This document shows positions 47,912-60,858 of a stretch of 64,000 nucleotides of DNA, piece by piece. Position 1 is the first letter of the stretch. Every line of letters starts with the position of its first letter. Where the stretch lies: contig JACAXG010000064.1 of assembly GCA_018881555.1 (NCBI GenBank), positions 372,001-436,000 of the forward strand, in the 5' to 3' direction. This stretch comes from Amblyornis subalaris. Its lineage: Eukaryota > Chordata > Aves > Passeriformes > Ptilonorhynchidae. The notes beneath the pieces were generated by a model, which searched no databases, was not told the DNA's origin, and saw only the letters and a program-made list of their open reading frames with translations. A program made the translations under genes and the position numbers.

Positions 47912-47953
47912 TAAAAGTCCCTTTGAACCTAAACCATTCTATAACTCTATAAA
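47912..47953 (+). mobile_element. Minimal CR1 3' end remnant
   Basis: This is about 40 bases only: GTCCCTTTGAACCTAAACCA followed by TTCTATAACTCTATAA. It fits the extreme 3' end and terminal repeat of CR1 in plus sense. It is too short for subfamily assignment. Confidence 0.55.
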
Positions 47954-48757
47954 AACACAAAGTGTTCTGTGAGCTCCTGTATGAATATCATCTCACACAG
48001 GTTACACTTTCCAATTAAATCTTTGCTAGATTTGTAATAGTGGATAAACTAGATCTGTCTCTGCAAGCTTAAAAGCTGAAGAAAGGGCTTTGATGGGGAG
48101 AAAACAAAACAAAACAAAGCAAGCACCACTCCAGAGGCAATTGTGCCATGTCCTTCACAGCTGAGAGGCCACGTTACTCTACCTGCTCCAACTGGCAGCT
48201 CCTTCCCAACTGGGATATAAGTCCAGCACAACTTTTAACATTTCTAGGTATCTCTTCTAGTCAAGAGCTTGGGCATGAAAACTCTCTGTTTACATTTTAG
48301 TTTTCAGAAAAGAAAATAAAAGCAGCTCATATTCCACATACACACAGTATGTAGTTAAACATAACAGCAACCAAATCTAAGCTACCTGATCTTTTTCTTC
48401 CTTATGCCATCCTTGCACTATGCAGAAGTTTTTAATTGATTGTATTGATCCTGATTTTTTCTAGCACAAATACAAGAATTATGCCTTAAGACCCTTTGAA
48501 TTTTCATTACAGTTATATGCAATACAATTTTTTGACTGACAAAAATACCTTGTTTAGACTACTCTAATAACTAGCCTAATAACTTCCAAATAACAGTAAC
48601 ATGGCATTAAAGTGGTATTACACATTAGTGTAATGGGAAACTCCTCAGTATGCAGATATTAAAGTTTTACCATGTGCCCATTCCACTAGATCAGTTCCAA
48701 AGAATAATATTCTATAACTGTCTAGCCAGTTCTTTTTAGATTTTTGCTGCTAGAGAT

Positions 48758-49305
48758 TGTGGTGGGTTATCCTTGGCTAATGCCCAAATTCCCAACCACA
48801 TACTCTCTCACTCCCCCTCATCAACANGACAGCAGGAGAAAATAGGCTGAATAATAGGATGGGATAAAGGCAGGGAGACCACTTACCAGTTACTGTCACA
48901 GGCAAAACTGATTCAACTTCTGGGAAATTATTTTAATTTATTCATAATTGGGTAGTAAAAAACAAACCCAAACATTAAAATAAAACCTTCCCCCCAAGCC
49001 CACTCCCTTCTCCCCAGGCTTGGCTTCACTCTTTCAGATTCCTCTCCTCCCAGGCAGCTCAGGGGGATGGGGATGGGAGTTACTGTCAGTCCATAACAGC
49101 ACCTCTCAGCTGCTCCCTGCTCTTCACACATTCCCCACTCCAATCTGGATGCTTCCACAGGCTGCAGTTCCTTCAGGGAATATCCAACCGGCTGCCTCCT
49201 GCCACACTATGACAATATCAACCTTCCCTCATCATGTCCTCATGTTCAGAAGCATCTCAAGCAGCCCTGAAAACTTCCATTAGGAAACTCATTTCCAGTG
49301 GCTTG
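48758..49305 (+). mobile_element. Solo LTR-like block of an avian endogenous retrovirus, copy 1
   Basis: It begins TGTGGTGGGTTATCC, a diverged form of an LTR start common in bird genomes. It then has a purine-rich block with GGCAGGGAGACCACTTACC and the GTCACAGGCAAAAC motif, a TTAATTTATT-type A/T block, and a pyrimidine-rich half with CTTCCCCCCAAGCCCACTCC. The order of these blocks is repeated at 59588, which supports a shared family. The 3' end is estimated. No retroviral coding sequence adjoins it, so it is best read as a solo LTR. I cannot assign a Repbase name with certainty, and no target-site duplication was confirmed. Confidence 0.6.
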
Positions 49306-49372
49306 GCTGGTGTTTCTGATTAAGCCACCTAAAGGGGGGAGTCCATACATANGAACCTAAGGGGACAGTTTG

Positions 49373-49541
49373 GAATCATAGAATCATGGAATGGTTTGGG
49401 TTGGAAGGGAACTTAAAGATCATTTAGTTCCACNCCCTGCCATGGGCAGGGACACCTTCCACTAGACCAGGTTGCTCAGAGCCCTATCTGGNCTGGCCTT
49501 GAACACTTCCAGGGGTGGGGCATCCACAGCTTCTCTGACCA
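49373..49541 (-). mobile_element. CR1 LINE 3' fragment
   Basis: This is a reverse-oriented CR1 end with an intact terminal repeat (GAATCATAGAATCATGGAAT), GGTTTGGGTTGGAAGGGAAC, CCATGGGCAGGGACACCTTC and GGGGCATCCACAGCTTCTC. It lies just beyond the first LTR-like block. Confidence 0.93.
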
Positions 49542-51252
49542 TGTAGTCAAAACTCACAGCAGATTGGAGATATTCAGCTCCAGGAGGATACTGAGCAGAC
49601 CTTTACCTCACTCATTGTCCAGACTAGAACTGCTGACAATACTGCCTTGGATGTCAAAAACACCTGAAAATACCTCAGTACTGGTGACTTCGTAACAAGG
49701 TTAGTTCCAACCTTCATTATGTCTTTTGCAGAATGGACTCNGTGTAAGGACATAAAGGAGAGAGGTCTTCATCTTGTTTAAACCTTTCCCTGTTCATCCT
49801 CTAAATTACAATAAATTCATTTGAATGTTAAGAGATATTCTAGAAGTCACAAATAGGCATCTTCCTGTGTACCCACCAAACTGAACTGATCAAAATAAAA
49901 ATTGCGTTCGAAAAGTCATAGAAACCTAAGGAATTCTCAAGCTAAGGTCAAACNCTAAGGTTGGAGGTGCAGATATAAGGAGAATCTGGAGACTAGCAAG
50001 GTCTGCAATATTAAGGATTGCAGCCAAAAATGCCTCCCATATTTTATAGGTGACTTGTTTTAATTCTTAATAAAAAGAATGGCAATAAGCACTTCTTAAT
50101 AAATTATTTATTGCAGATTGTTTGGCACCTGCTGCCAAAAGGTCTGGCCTTCCTAACACAATGGGATAAAGCAATTCTGGTATAGATCACCATGGAATTA
50201 GATACATTCTTCCTAAAGAAGGACTTTAGAAAATGATCTTCTAGTCAGAGGACACAAGAGGCTTCTAAATATCCTGCTGTTGGTTCAGTTGTGCATATGA
50301 GTGCATTGTAAAGACTTTCACCTCAGGATGGTGGCACTGGTGGTCAGTTGGAATAATGGCAGAGGACAGAGATGTGGAGGACCTCAGATCAAAGCCCCCC
50401 AACACCTCGGTGACATTCATGGAAAAGAACACACAGGGCAGTGACAATGTTAAAGGCTCAAACAGCTGGATTAAATTAAAAATTACGTAGAAATACAAAG
50501 GTTCACAATTTATCCATTTATTCCTTTAAAAAGTGAATATTTTCCCTGAAAATGTGAAAAGCTTCAGGCAAAATGTTTCAGCTCCAAAGGAGGGCATAAT
50601 TATCACAAGCAGTATATGAGCAAAGAGCAGCCTCACCTTGGTTGGCCAGAAGAACCCAAGGACATCCTCATTTTAGTTTCACCAGAACGTTTGTGGTACA
50701 GCTAAAATNAACAACCTCCATACAGGAAACTGAATAAAACCCATTACCTGTTGTGTGGTTGCTGGTTGTTGGGTTTTTTTCCTATTTTTAAGCTACATAA
50801 CAATATTTTAATCATTAAGCAAATATTATCGATTCTTCCTCAGAGCTTCCTCTGAATTTTTGTAAGCAGGGAGGAATTGCCAAACAGTGACTTTATAACT
50901 AAGCAAAACCAAAAATATAAAGGTTCTTGCTCCCACACTGTGAAGCTGGATGTTGCTCGTAATAGCTTGTGCATTGTGAGGAGGGTTTTCCTAATCAAAA
51001 TACAGGAACTCAAATATGTTATAAAATACATTACAAGATGCAGANTCCCACATGATTTCTTCAGCAGCAGATACACATCCCCACTTCCCCATCCCACTGT
51101 CCTACACAGCTCTTGNTTGTGCCAGTATGAGGAACAGTGAGACCACAATGTAAAAAAAAGCCATGTTAATATGAGCATAAATAAAACACTTTTGTCAGTG
51201 TCCTTACAGAAAACCACACTGTTAAATGTCCAAATACTGTGCTCAGTCCCTG

Positions 51253-51521
51253 CTAAGGGACAGGACAAGGAGGAATAGCTTAAAACTGAGAGTAGGTTTC
51301 TATCAAATATAGGAAGAAATTCTGTACTGTGAGGCTGATGAGGCCCTGCAACAGGTTGCCCAGAGAAGCTGTGGATGCTCCATCCCTCGAAATGTTAAAG
51401 GCCAGGTTGGATGTGGCCCTGAGCAACCTGGGATAGTGGAAGGTGTCCCTGCCCATGACAGGGGGGTTGAAACAAGATTATCTTTACAGTCCATTTCAAC
51501 TCAAATCATTCCATTATTCTA
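51253..51521 (+). mobile_element. CR1 LINE 3' fragment
   Basis: This is a plus-sense CR1 tail from a GGACAAGGAGGAATAGC block through AGGAAGAAATTCTGTACTGT, GGTTGCCCAGAGAAGCTGTG and GGTGTCCCTGCCCATG. The terminal repeat is decayed (CATTCCATTATTCTA). Confidence 0.92.
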
Positions 51522-54500
51522 AGAGGATGGCAGATGGAAAATGTTTTTTTGGGGTGCTACAACCACTCATTCTGTTCCAGTGAGGTACTCTCCGAACCAG
51601 AAATGGCACAAATCATGCTGAGAAGCAGTAGGTACACCTGACCATACAGTGTTTCTGGTTCTTCTCAACACAAAGTGAACCATCTCCAGCTGGCTCTAAA
51701 CACTCTCATCAGGGAGTAGCCTCATAGTCTGGTCATCCTCACCAGGCTTTTCCGATCTCCCCAGGATAAAGAGGGATCAGNTTGGTAGCCTGAGCTCTCC
51801 TAGAGTCTTCATGTTCTCACCAGAGGGGACCATTTGCTGTGTGGACNCCACAGCAGCAGAGCCTGGAGGGTGAGATGCTGCCTGGGTGGATGCAATTGCA
51901 GAGAGAAGGCTTCTCCTTCTTTGTGTAAGTAGCTGCTCTCTGAACTTCAGGGTTGGGAGGAAATCCTACAGACAACTTTATTTCTGCCCAGCTGAGTGAA
52001 CCTCTCCAAAACTGCACTAAGCATGAACATAAAAACTACAAAGAATAGAACAGGATGTGGAGATCAAAATCCATACCTAAAACTGGGGAATCAGGCTGAG
52101 CCAGGCATTGCAAAGGCCAGCAAAAGAGTTACAGGAGGTCTTCCACCATAAATGTGTAGGAAAGGACTGCCTGGTAGTGATATGGAGCTGATAGTAATGA
52201 TAATTGAGATATTGCCTCCAAAAATAACAAGCTATTTTTCTTAGAGAACNTTGGTAGAAGTGTCATGTGAATTGGACACTTGGTAATACAGACTTACAAC
52301 AAATCCCAAGAAATACGCAGAGGTACAGAAGGGCTGGTGATGGGCAGAAGCTGAACAGTCATTTTCCAAAGAGGCTGAAATGGACCNCAGTTGGCTCCCT
52401 GAGTGTGGCCCCAAAAATACATAAGGCTTTACAGTAGATTTTAAGGAAAAGAATAATTAGGAAATATATGAGAAACTGCAGTACAATTCCTGTTTTACTG
52501 CAATTAGTCTGAGTTTGGCTCATTAGAGTTGGCTAGGCAGCACCTCTTTTTGAGTAAACATCTGGTTTGTGGTGGTTCTTGGTTTTTTTCCTTTGTAAAG
52601 GTAAGAGCAATGCAGAAAAGCTTATTTAGACTTCTGTAAAGGAGGGAAAGCATGGAAAATTTCCAGCTACTGTGGTACAGGCACTGTGAAGGGAAGATCA
52701 GGAAACAGCAAGCTGATTTTAAGAACTAAAGGAACTTGGTACACTTAACTCAGCAAAACAGAGCAATCAGATCCTCTCTCCATCTATAAATACATTGGGA
52801 GGAAAATCATTAGGAAGAAAGAAGACTGAGGTACAAGAAAGTACAACACTGGCACAAGAACAAACACGTATAAACTGCCCATGAATAAATCCAGTTTAGA
52901 CATAAAAACCTGTAGTTGGCAAAGGAGCAGGGCTGTAAAAAAACCCAAAAAACAAACAAAAAAGCTCCTAACAGAAGCAGGAATGAAAAAGCCAATTTGT
53001 TTTTAGGGGAAGCTCAATAAATTTCCAGATGATTTATAGGATATGGATCCATCTTATTTGCAAGACAATATTATTTATGCAGGCAGTGCATACTACTCCA
53101 AGTCTCTTCTCTCTTGCAAGATAAACTNCATGGGTCAGCCTGGTAGCAATGAATTTGCCATCCTTGCCTTCACTGTCTATTTGTGAATTTCTCATCTTTA
53201 AAATCAAATCATTTGAATGGGTTCTTTGCTGTGCCTGGACACATGAAGCCCTGATGACCTGCCCTGGCTCAGCTCACCTGCTGGCGTTGCAGCCTCCCTG
53301 GGGAGCCTGGCTGCACTGACAGATGTGCTGGGTCACACTGCCTGCCCTTGCCTCCCCCTTCAAGGGGCAGAGCTGCTGACACNTCTCAGTCTCTTGACAC
53401 TGTGGTGCTCAGACCTCCTCTCCTAATGCCAGGATAATAAAATGTTTTAGCTGCAGATAACTCATTGTGTCATCTTCAGTGATCCAACCGTACCACAGGG
53501 CAGTACCTAATTCTAGAGGATTTACATCAAAAGCAACAGAGAGATGGTCCAGGAGAGCAGGGTGGTACCAGCCCTGTTCCTGATGCTTTGGACTCCATCC
53601 TTCCTTTCCTTCCTCCTCTCAGGTTAATACCAGAGTATCTCAGCTCTCATCTAGCCCTGCAAGTTGCTGCCTACTTGTCTCCCCCTTCCATTGGCTTCTA
53701 ATGATATTGTAAAACCCAGGTTGAGAAGGGTTGACTGGTTTGAGAGAAGCAATTTGTAAGATAATATTGATGCATTATACCACCAAACCAGATCACTCCC
53801 ACCAGGAGCACTGACAGACCAGACTGCTCCTCCCTGATCATTCCTGCAGCATGGAAATCAAAACCACTGGCTCAGTAACAGTGTCATAGGAGCCAGACAA
53901 GCTCAGAACTGAAAAGCTTCCACCTGCTTTGAATTATACCTGAACAGCTCCAAGGCTTAAAATTTCATCCCAGGTTAGGCTACACTTAAATAAACAACCC
54001 TTGAGCTAATACACACTGCAAACAAATGAGCTGTGAGCCTGACAAGCCAGCCTGGAGTTTCAGCTGCTCCTCAGACCAGTGCTGGAGTTGTCCTCCAGGA
54101 ACCCCCATCAGCAAATCTTCTCCATTGAATGACTGCTTCCAGGGAGCTGAGTACTGCAGCACACAGTTTTGGAAGCCAGTGAGGAAAAGCCTTACTGGCA
54201 AGGAAAAAGATGGATTTCTTCATGAAAACAGCAGGAGAAGACACCTCAAATCTCAACGCAAGACTTCAGTTCCTGGGCCATAAGGATGGTTTGAACTCAA
54301 GGTCTTCAGACGTAAAAAAACACATTCCCTCTCTAGACACATTTAGAGACCTTTCTGCCCTGTACTGATGATCCCCAGCAGAGGATTGCCAAGTGTGTTA
54401 CCATCTGAGGGCTTCCTGCTAGATATTCCAGAAGTTTATGCAGGACAGAAGAAACATCTGTGACCATCCAGGCTGATTCCCAGAAAAACACAGTAATCCA

Positions 54501-57500
54501 TAATCTGCCAAACACTATTATTTTCCATACAAACACTGGGGGCCCAAAACTTGAAAAAAAAAAAAAAAGCTTTAGTTAGTTTCCTGCTGAAAAAGTAAAA
54601 AGTAAAAAGCAATACCTATGGTGGAGATATGGGGAGAAAGACAGGGTAAAGGAGACAATTGATCATTACTTATTTCTCCTTTCCCTTCAGTGAAACAAAT
54701 CAGAGGTGTAGCCATAAAAAGTTCTGTACCTTTGCATAAAACAGCAAAGAATTTTACTTGTTTGTGGTGATAATGTTTTAGGTTACATATCTAACAGAGT
54801 CAATAATATTTGGTGGATCTCTAAAGTGCATGAGTGCCACAGAAGTGCACTGTATGAATCCATCCCTATTTCGTATATAAATATTTTGGTGGGTTCTTTG
54901 GCTATTCAAACAGGACAGCATTGGAAAAGGTGATAATTTTACAAGAAACAGAGAAAAGTCAGACTGTGGAGCACATTATAAAAATGATCATATTGCTTAT
55001 ATAAGCAAGCACAATGTACAATACCATGTGCATGAGGAAGCCCCGCAAAATGGTTCAGGCACATCTACTAAATCCAGACATTTCTCAATTAAATCTTATT
55101 TCAAGAAGCTTTTCTGACCTAGCTCTACCTCAGGCTCCTGGCAGGCTCTGGAATAGCCCAGAAAAAAAGGAGTGAGTGTGTGACANAGGAGCTACCAGCC
55201 GGCAGTAGCTGTTGTTCACAGAAGCCATCACCATTCCCACTACCAGCATTTTCTTCTCACCTCTTTGGNGAGAGGAAGAACACCCCAGACAGCCGAGGGA
55301 ATCTTACCCTCACTTTGGAAGCCATTAGAGGTAGAAGAGGAAGGCTCTTCCCAACCCTGAGTGCTCAGTCTTACACACACACTGAGCAAGGTGACAGGTC
55401 TGTCTGGCAGCTCCCTCTGTGATGCCCAGAGCTGCTGTGCCAGGGCAGGTCAGTCAGACATGACTGCAGCACCCTGAGCCAGACTCCACAGCCATTTATC
55501 ACATCAAGTTTCTACGATTCTCATCCCGGTTTTATTCTCAGGCTCTTTAACTTTTGATGAAGGTAGGTCTAAAATTAATAGTGTGAGGAGGGTGGCTCAT
55601 GCCCTCCTTGCAGCACAGTAAGTAATGTACTTGTCTCTCAGTAAAAGACATAGTGNGTCTATGAAAGCAAGCTTTTCACCAATAAGAGTCTGCATCATGC
55701 AGATAAAATGAAATTGTTCAATTGTAAATGTTTGGCAATGCTCTTTTTATTTTTTTTTTTTAATTATGATGCAAAATCCTGTTTTAAAAACAGATGCTGC
55801 CTAGTTCTGCAGGCCCGAGAAGTACTTGGTNTGATGCCTTCTCATCCAAGCAAACAGTACACGAGGGTTCTCAGCATCTTCAGAAGGTGCTCAGCACACC
55901 CCTGGATCAAACACAGATACTTATGTCCTGAGTTCGGGATTTAAGGCTGGAAGCTCTCAGGAGCTGAGTGCTCTGGGTACAACATGGAAAAGATTTACAC
56001 AANTTCTGGCAAATGAGCTGCAGTGTTCTCGGGAGCACTGCTGTATTTCAGTGCCATGCTGAACGAGAGCCCACACTCGGCACTCGATGCTTTCGAGGCA
56101 AGGCTCNGTCCAGGTAAGCCACAACCTTGATCGTTTTTACACCTCCAGCTTCTTGTAGTTTCATCAGATCATCTCTCCTCTGCAGAAACTTGCAGCCCTA
56201 CAAGCCATAAAATCTCCAGCCCTTGCAACCCTGTGGCTCTCTGACAATTACACCAACCAGCTCTCTTTACATCTCCTTTTATGCTCACCTCAGGGGCTCT
56301 TGCCCTTCTACGCTCATCAAGGTAGCAATGCTGTCTTTTATTTGGTCCCATATTCATACTCTGAAAGCAATTTGCCCTTTATTTCCCTTTCAGTCATCAT
56401 AGCAAAGTAGGGGTGAAGAGGAGTGGGCAGTAGAATAGCTAACAAAGAATAAAACGATAGAAATGTGCTTTATTATTGGAAAAGAAAGGCAGTGAAAGGA
56501 AAGGGCAGAAAAATTAGGACCCCAATAAGGATATGAGCACTTATATTCTTGTCTCAAAGGCACTAAGAAACCTTGAAAACATAGCTTAATTTAGTCTCAC
56601 AGTCAAGTAGTAACCTTTTCCAATCTGTTCTTATATCATATGAAGAGCTAGAGATGAGAGATTTTATGCTCTTCTAACTGAAGCACCTGCAAAAACTCAC
56701 ACTGATTATCTCAGAGATATAATTAACCCTTAACTGTTCTGGGTGCAATCATGAGAATATAGAAATCATTTAATAGATATAAAATGAGCTGAATATTCCT
56801 GAAAATCAATTCGAACTTTTATATTGCATCTTTTTTTTTTACTAGAATAAGACAAATATGGTGTCTCATGAGAGTTCTAAAGTGCTTCTGTAATGCTTGT
56901 AGAGTGAAATGGATAAACAGGTTTGGAGATGTGGTTATTTACACTACATTTTGTTTTGTATCCCACTCCTGGAAACAGGAGACAAATGAAAATGATAGGA
57001 ATTAAATGGTTTCTCAGAAGCCCTTGTTTTAAAAATTCTACAGTTTTTTTTCATATCTCAGAACGTCTCAGAAGACTGAAAGCCAAAATGACCTTGAAAC
57101 AATGATGCAAACTGACTGGGGACACAATGTCTAATCCAGCAGACCAAGGAGAGACTTTCACTTTATTCACAGCCTGGTAATTNTCTAATCCCAAATGAAT
57201 ACAAAACCTGAATAACTTCTAGCCTTTGACCCTGAACTGGATTGCAAAAGAAGGAAGTTTAGGGAAATGAGCAAAGTGGAGATGCAGTGTGATCTGACAC
57301 TCAGTGAATCATGATCCCAGGGAAATGTTAGTCCATGCAACAGATCCCTAAATTCTGCTGTCACTAAATTCAAATAGGTCAGTTCCAATAACTGCAAGTC
57401 TCATACAGGTTGAACACTTCCTGTGATGGAACAAAGCCATGCAGATGGGTCAAGTCATNTGGTTTCAGCATTTGTTTTGTCTCGTGGCTGTGCCTGTATC

Positions 57501-58048
57501 TATCACAATTTCAGGACGGTCTCCTGGTCCGTGGTCCCAGACAGCCATTGCTCTGTTATTGATCTGCCATCACTGGGCTCTATTCCAGTCATTGCTGCTG
57601 GCAGAACAAGAGAGGAGCTGCACTACCACACTGCAGTTGCAAAGTGCCTCCCCTAAGGGCTGACATTTACGGGAGCCCAAGGGGAATTCACACTCTCTGC
57701 CACCTCTTTCCCAAAGCAATTTGGGTCACTGACCCAACAGCTCAGGTCTGTGCTCGGCTCAGGTGCAGCAGCAGGTGCAGGGCTGAAGCATCTGGCAGTA
57801 GCACACAGCACATTCCCCAGGGCAATGCAGAGCTGCATGAAACTGAGCCCAGGGGCGGCTGATCAGTGCCACAGCAAAGGGAAATGCAAAATTCAGCATT
57901 TCTGTCCAGGTCCAGCTCAATTCTTAAGGTCAGAAAACAGAAATTTATTTCAGGAGTACAAAGATACTTCATCAGTGGTTTCTGCTGAACTGAAGCTTTA
58001 TTTGTTCTGGGGTATTTTGGGGGGAGTATACTTTTTCATTCAAGACAT

Positions 58049-58168
58049 AGAATCAGAGAATTTCTCAAGTTGGAAGGGACCCATAACAATCATCGAGTCC
58101 AAGTCTCTGCTCCTCACAGGATAACTAAAGCACACGACTAAGAGCATCATCCAGACACTCCTTGAATG
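58049..58168 (-). mobile_element. Short diverged CR1 LINE 3' fragment
   Basis: This is a reverse-oriented old CR1 end: AGAATCAGAGAATTTCTCAA, GTTGGAAGGGACCC, ATCATCGAGTCCAAG and an ACTCCTTGAATGCTGACAG block. It resembles the copy at 47432. Confidence 0.82.
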
Positions 58169-58984
58169 CTGACAGCCATTTCCTAAGATGTCTCAGGTGG
58201 GTTTCAGAGAGGAATTTGATCCTCTTGGAATTTGATCTCTTTTGGAATCTGATTTCTAGAACTCATTACAACTCAATTTTCTCCTGCTAAAGAGAAAGGG
58301 ATTGCAATGGTCCATTTCTTTTCAAAATGAGGTTCTTAATTCAGATNTCCAGCTTTATTTATGAGGGTAACCCCTATGAGATGTAAACAGAGATTAAGAC
58401 ATGACAGTGTCGTACATGTAGCAAATAAAGAAATAGAAAAACAAACAAACAAAAAAGGCAGCATTCCCTATTCTAAAAAAACTAAAGATCCCAGTACAGA
58501 TTCAGAAAAAAACCCAAACAACAGCTAGGAAATGTGGACACTTTTCAGTGTCAAATTAGAACANGGTGCAAATCTACGTTTGTACAAAACATCAGGTTTT
58601 TGATGTTTCACATATCCTGTACAACTCCATAAGATGATAAAAAGGAAGTGATGTGCCACAAAATTGTAACACCTCTGCTCCTGTTAGAATTACTTTCCAG
58701 GACTGTAAGTAGAGTTTTTAGCAAAGGACAAATTGGAGCTTCAGGGTCAGGCAGGAAAGAACGATTTGAGCTTGCTCTCTCAAATGAAAAAATAGGAGGT
58801 ATAACATGGACAGTAACTGCGCAGAAACCAGGACTTAGATAAGTAATTATTGGAGCCTGTATATCTAAGAAAGCAAATTCCAGTCCTTGAAAAACAGCTT
58901 GAAAAACTGTGGCAATTGATGGATAAGTAAGCTGTAAAAAGGAAAATTTAATGGGATGCAAGAAACTAAGGAACTCAAAGAANG

Positions 58985-59587
58985 GTTAAAACTTAGGACT
59001 AACATCAAAGACTTCTGGGATGCTTACAGAATACGAGGTAGAATTTTTGCAAGCAGAAATAAAATAGAGGATAGATGAATACAATAAGTTTTTATTAGGA
59101 AAGGAACAAAGCCATCAAGAATTTACAGCCTCTGACAAAGAAATAGAGGAAGTTGTAGCACAGATGCAAGAACTGGAGAAAAGAAGTAATGAGGTCTTAG
59201 AGAGTGTAAGCCACTTGGAACAACAACTACAAAGAATTAAGAAAGTGATGAGAGAATTAAAAGAAAAGTAAGAAAGATTACAACAGCAACAGTACAAAAA
59301 ACAGATTCAGATGTCTGCTTTACAGTTTAAATTGGATGATACAAGGCATGGCTACCTACAGAAGGCATCTCTGATCAAGTGCTAAAGCAACAGCTAGAGG
59401 CAGAACAGGAAGCACTAGTGACAAAAGAGAGATTGCAGCCTTATTAGACCAAATAGAACAATATAGAGATCATTTGATTAGTAAAACCTAGGAGATATTA
59501 CAGCTGAAGTGGCAGTTAGAGATGCAGGAAAAGCACAGGACTTCCACCATCACTCAGCTTTGGTCAGAGAATGCATACCTGGAGTGC
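58985..59587 (+). pseudogene. Broken coiled-coil protein remnant, probable processed pseudogene
   Basis: Plus-strand translation gives long heptad-rich stretches interrupted by stops and at least two frame changes. One frame, from about 59041, reads VEFLQAEIK, a stop, then KFLLGKEQSHQ and EFTASDKEIEEVVAQMQELE, continuing to MRELKEK before another stop and then LQFKLDDTRHGYLQ. A shifted frame gives DQVLKQQLEAEQEALVTKER near 59376-59437, and a third gives IAALLDQIEQYRDHLISKT near 59441-59500, then a stop, then LQLKWQLEMQEKHRTSTITQ. The consecutive pieces look like one alpha-helical coiled coil of over 150 residues with no intron, which suggests a retrocopy. The style resembles large centrosomal or Golgi scaffolds (AKAP9 or pericentrin type), but I cannot name the parent. 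It ends at 59587, where the LTR-like block begins. The 5' limit is uncertain; weaker coiled-coil-like codons (PVLEKQLEKLWQLMDK) appear near 58875-58925. Confidence 0.6.
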
Positions 59588-60175
59588 TGTGGGTTGACCT
59601 GGGTCAGCTGCCAGCTCTCTCACTCCCCTACCTCAAAAGGACAGTGGGGGAAAGTAAAACAAAAAGAATTCTTGGCTCAAGATAAAGACAGGGAGAGCAC
59701 TTACCAATTACCATCACAGGCAAAACAGAGGTGATTTGGGGAAAATTAATTTATTGATACTTAAAAATAGAGTAGGATGATGATAAATGAAATGAAACCA
59801 CTTTCCCTGCATCAACTCCCTTTTTTTTCAGGCTTAGCCAGCCACACTGTGTGATTCCTGACTCCTCTCCCTGCCTTTTTCCCAGTCTCAACCTTATTCC
59901 TTCATTCCCAGCCCCTCCAGCTCCTTGCTCCNAGGACTCTCTGTGTCTGGTGCGGTGCAGTCCCAGCCCCTCCCCACAGACCCCTCCCTGCTTTCCCTGC
60001 TTCCAGTACGTGCACAGGGACACCCAACNCCCTTGATTACAGTGACTCTTCAGCTTTTCTTTTCCAACAGTTTCGAGAGACAGATTCATGATACAATTTC
60101 TGCATTACATTTTCTTTCCTAATCTTTCTCAGGAAACGGGTCAACTCTATTTCCACCCACTCGCTCCACAGAAAT
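59588..60175 (+). mobile_element. Solo LTR-like block of an avian endogenous retrovirus, copy 2
   Basis: It begins TGTGGGTTGACCTGGGTC and carries the same ordered blocks as the copy at 48758: AAAGACAGGGAGAGCACTTACC, then CATCACAGGCAAAAC, then an AATTAATTTATT block, then a long C/T-rich half from about 59800 to 60030. It has the same orientation as copy 1 but is clearly diverged from it. It starts immediately after the coiled-coil remnant. The 3' end is an estimate, because the C/T-rich part fades into ordinary sequence. Confidence 0.6.
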
Positions 60176-60858
60176 AAAACTAATTGCTGAATGTGGGATC
60201 TTACCAAAATTCACCTATGNTTCTCACTGAAGTGTTGGCAGCACTGAAGGGACATTTCCCCCTCTTCCAAGAAGGATGAATACTCTCTTCTGAAAGCACA
60301 CTCAGTGCTGGCACAAGCCTGACAGCACTAGAGATGGAAATCTCATTTTCTGCTGAATGGATTCAGCACTAACAACTACATTGAAACCTCTCCACAATGT
60401 TTTTGTCAATATGAGTCCTCACTCCTTTACAGAAAATCTATACAGAGGGGTGAAAAGAGTTTTCATTCCCAATTGTATCACGAATCTGTCNCCTCTGCTA
60501 AAGTTCCAATCTCATTTTTGAGCTAATCCTAAAAATATTAATGCTAATAATGTAAGAATTCACAAAACCTTGGGTTTCGTAAATTTTCTCCCAGGAGAAA
60601 TTAGTCACAGAATTAAAAATAGAATCAGAACAATACTGAACAACACAGCANTAGAGACAAATGATTTTTCCACCTGAGCTGACACTGAATCCTGGAAATG
60701 CCAAGAGTTTGTAACCACTTAGCTTTACAGGAGTAAAGTCTCCATGTTGGTTGCAAATCTGCTCTTGGTATGAGAAGGGCTTATTTCCAAAGCAGCTAGA
60801 AGTGAATCCCACACTTACCTTCCACCAGGATCCACAAATAAAATACTCTTCAGAGAGC

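Noticed and set aside
53255..53400. GC-rich patch, considered as a CpG island or promoter
   Set aside because: It is rich in CTG and CCT but has very few CpGs, so it does not look like a bird promoter.
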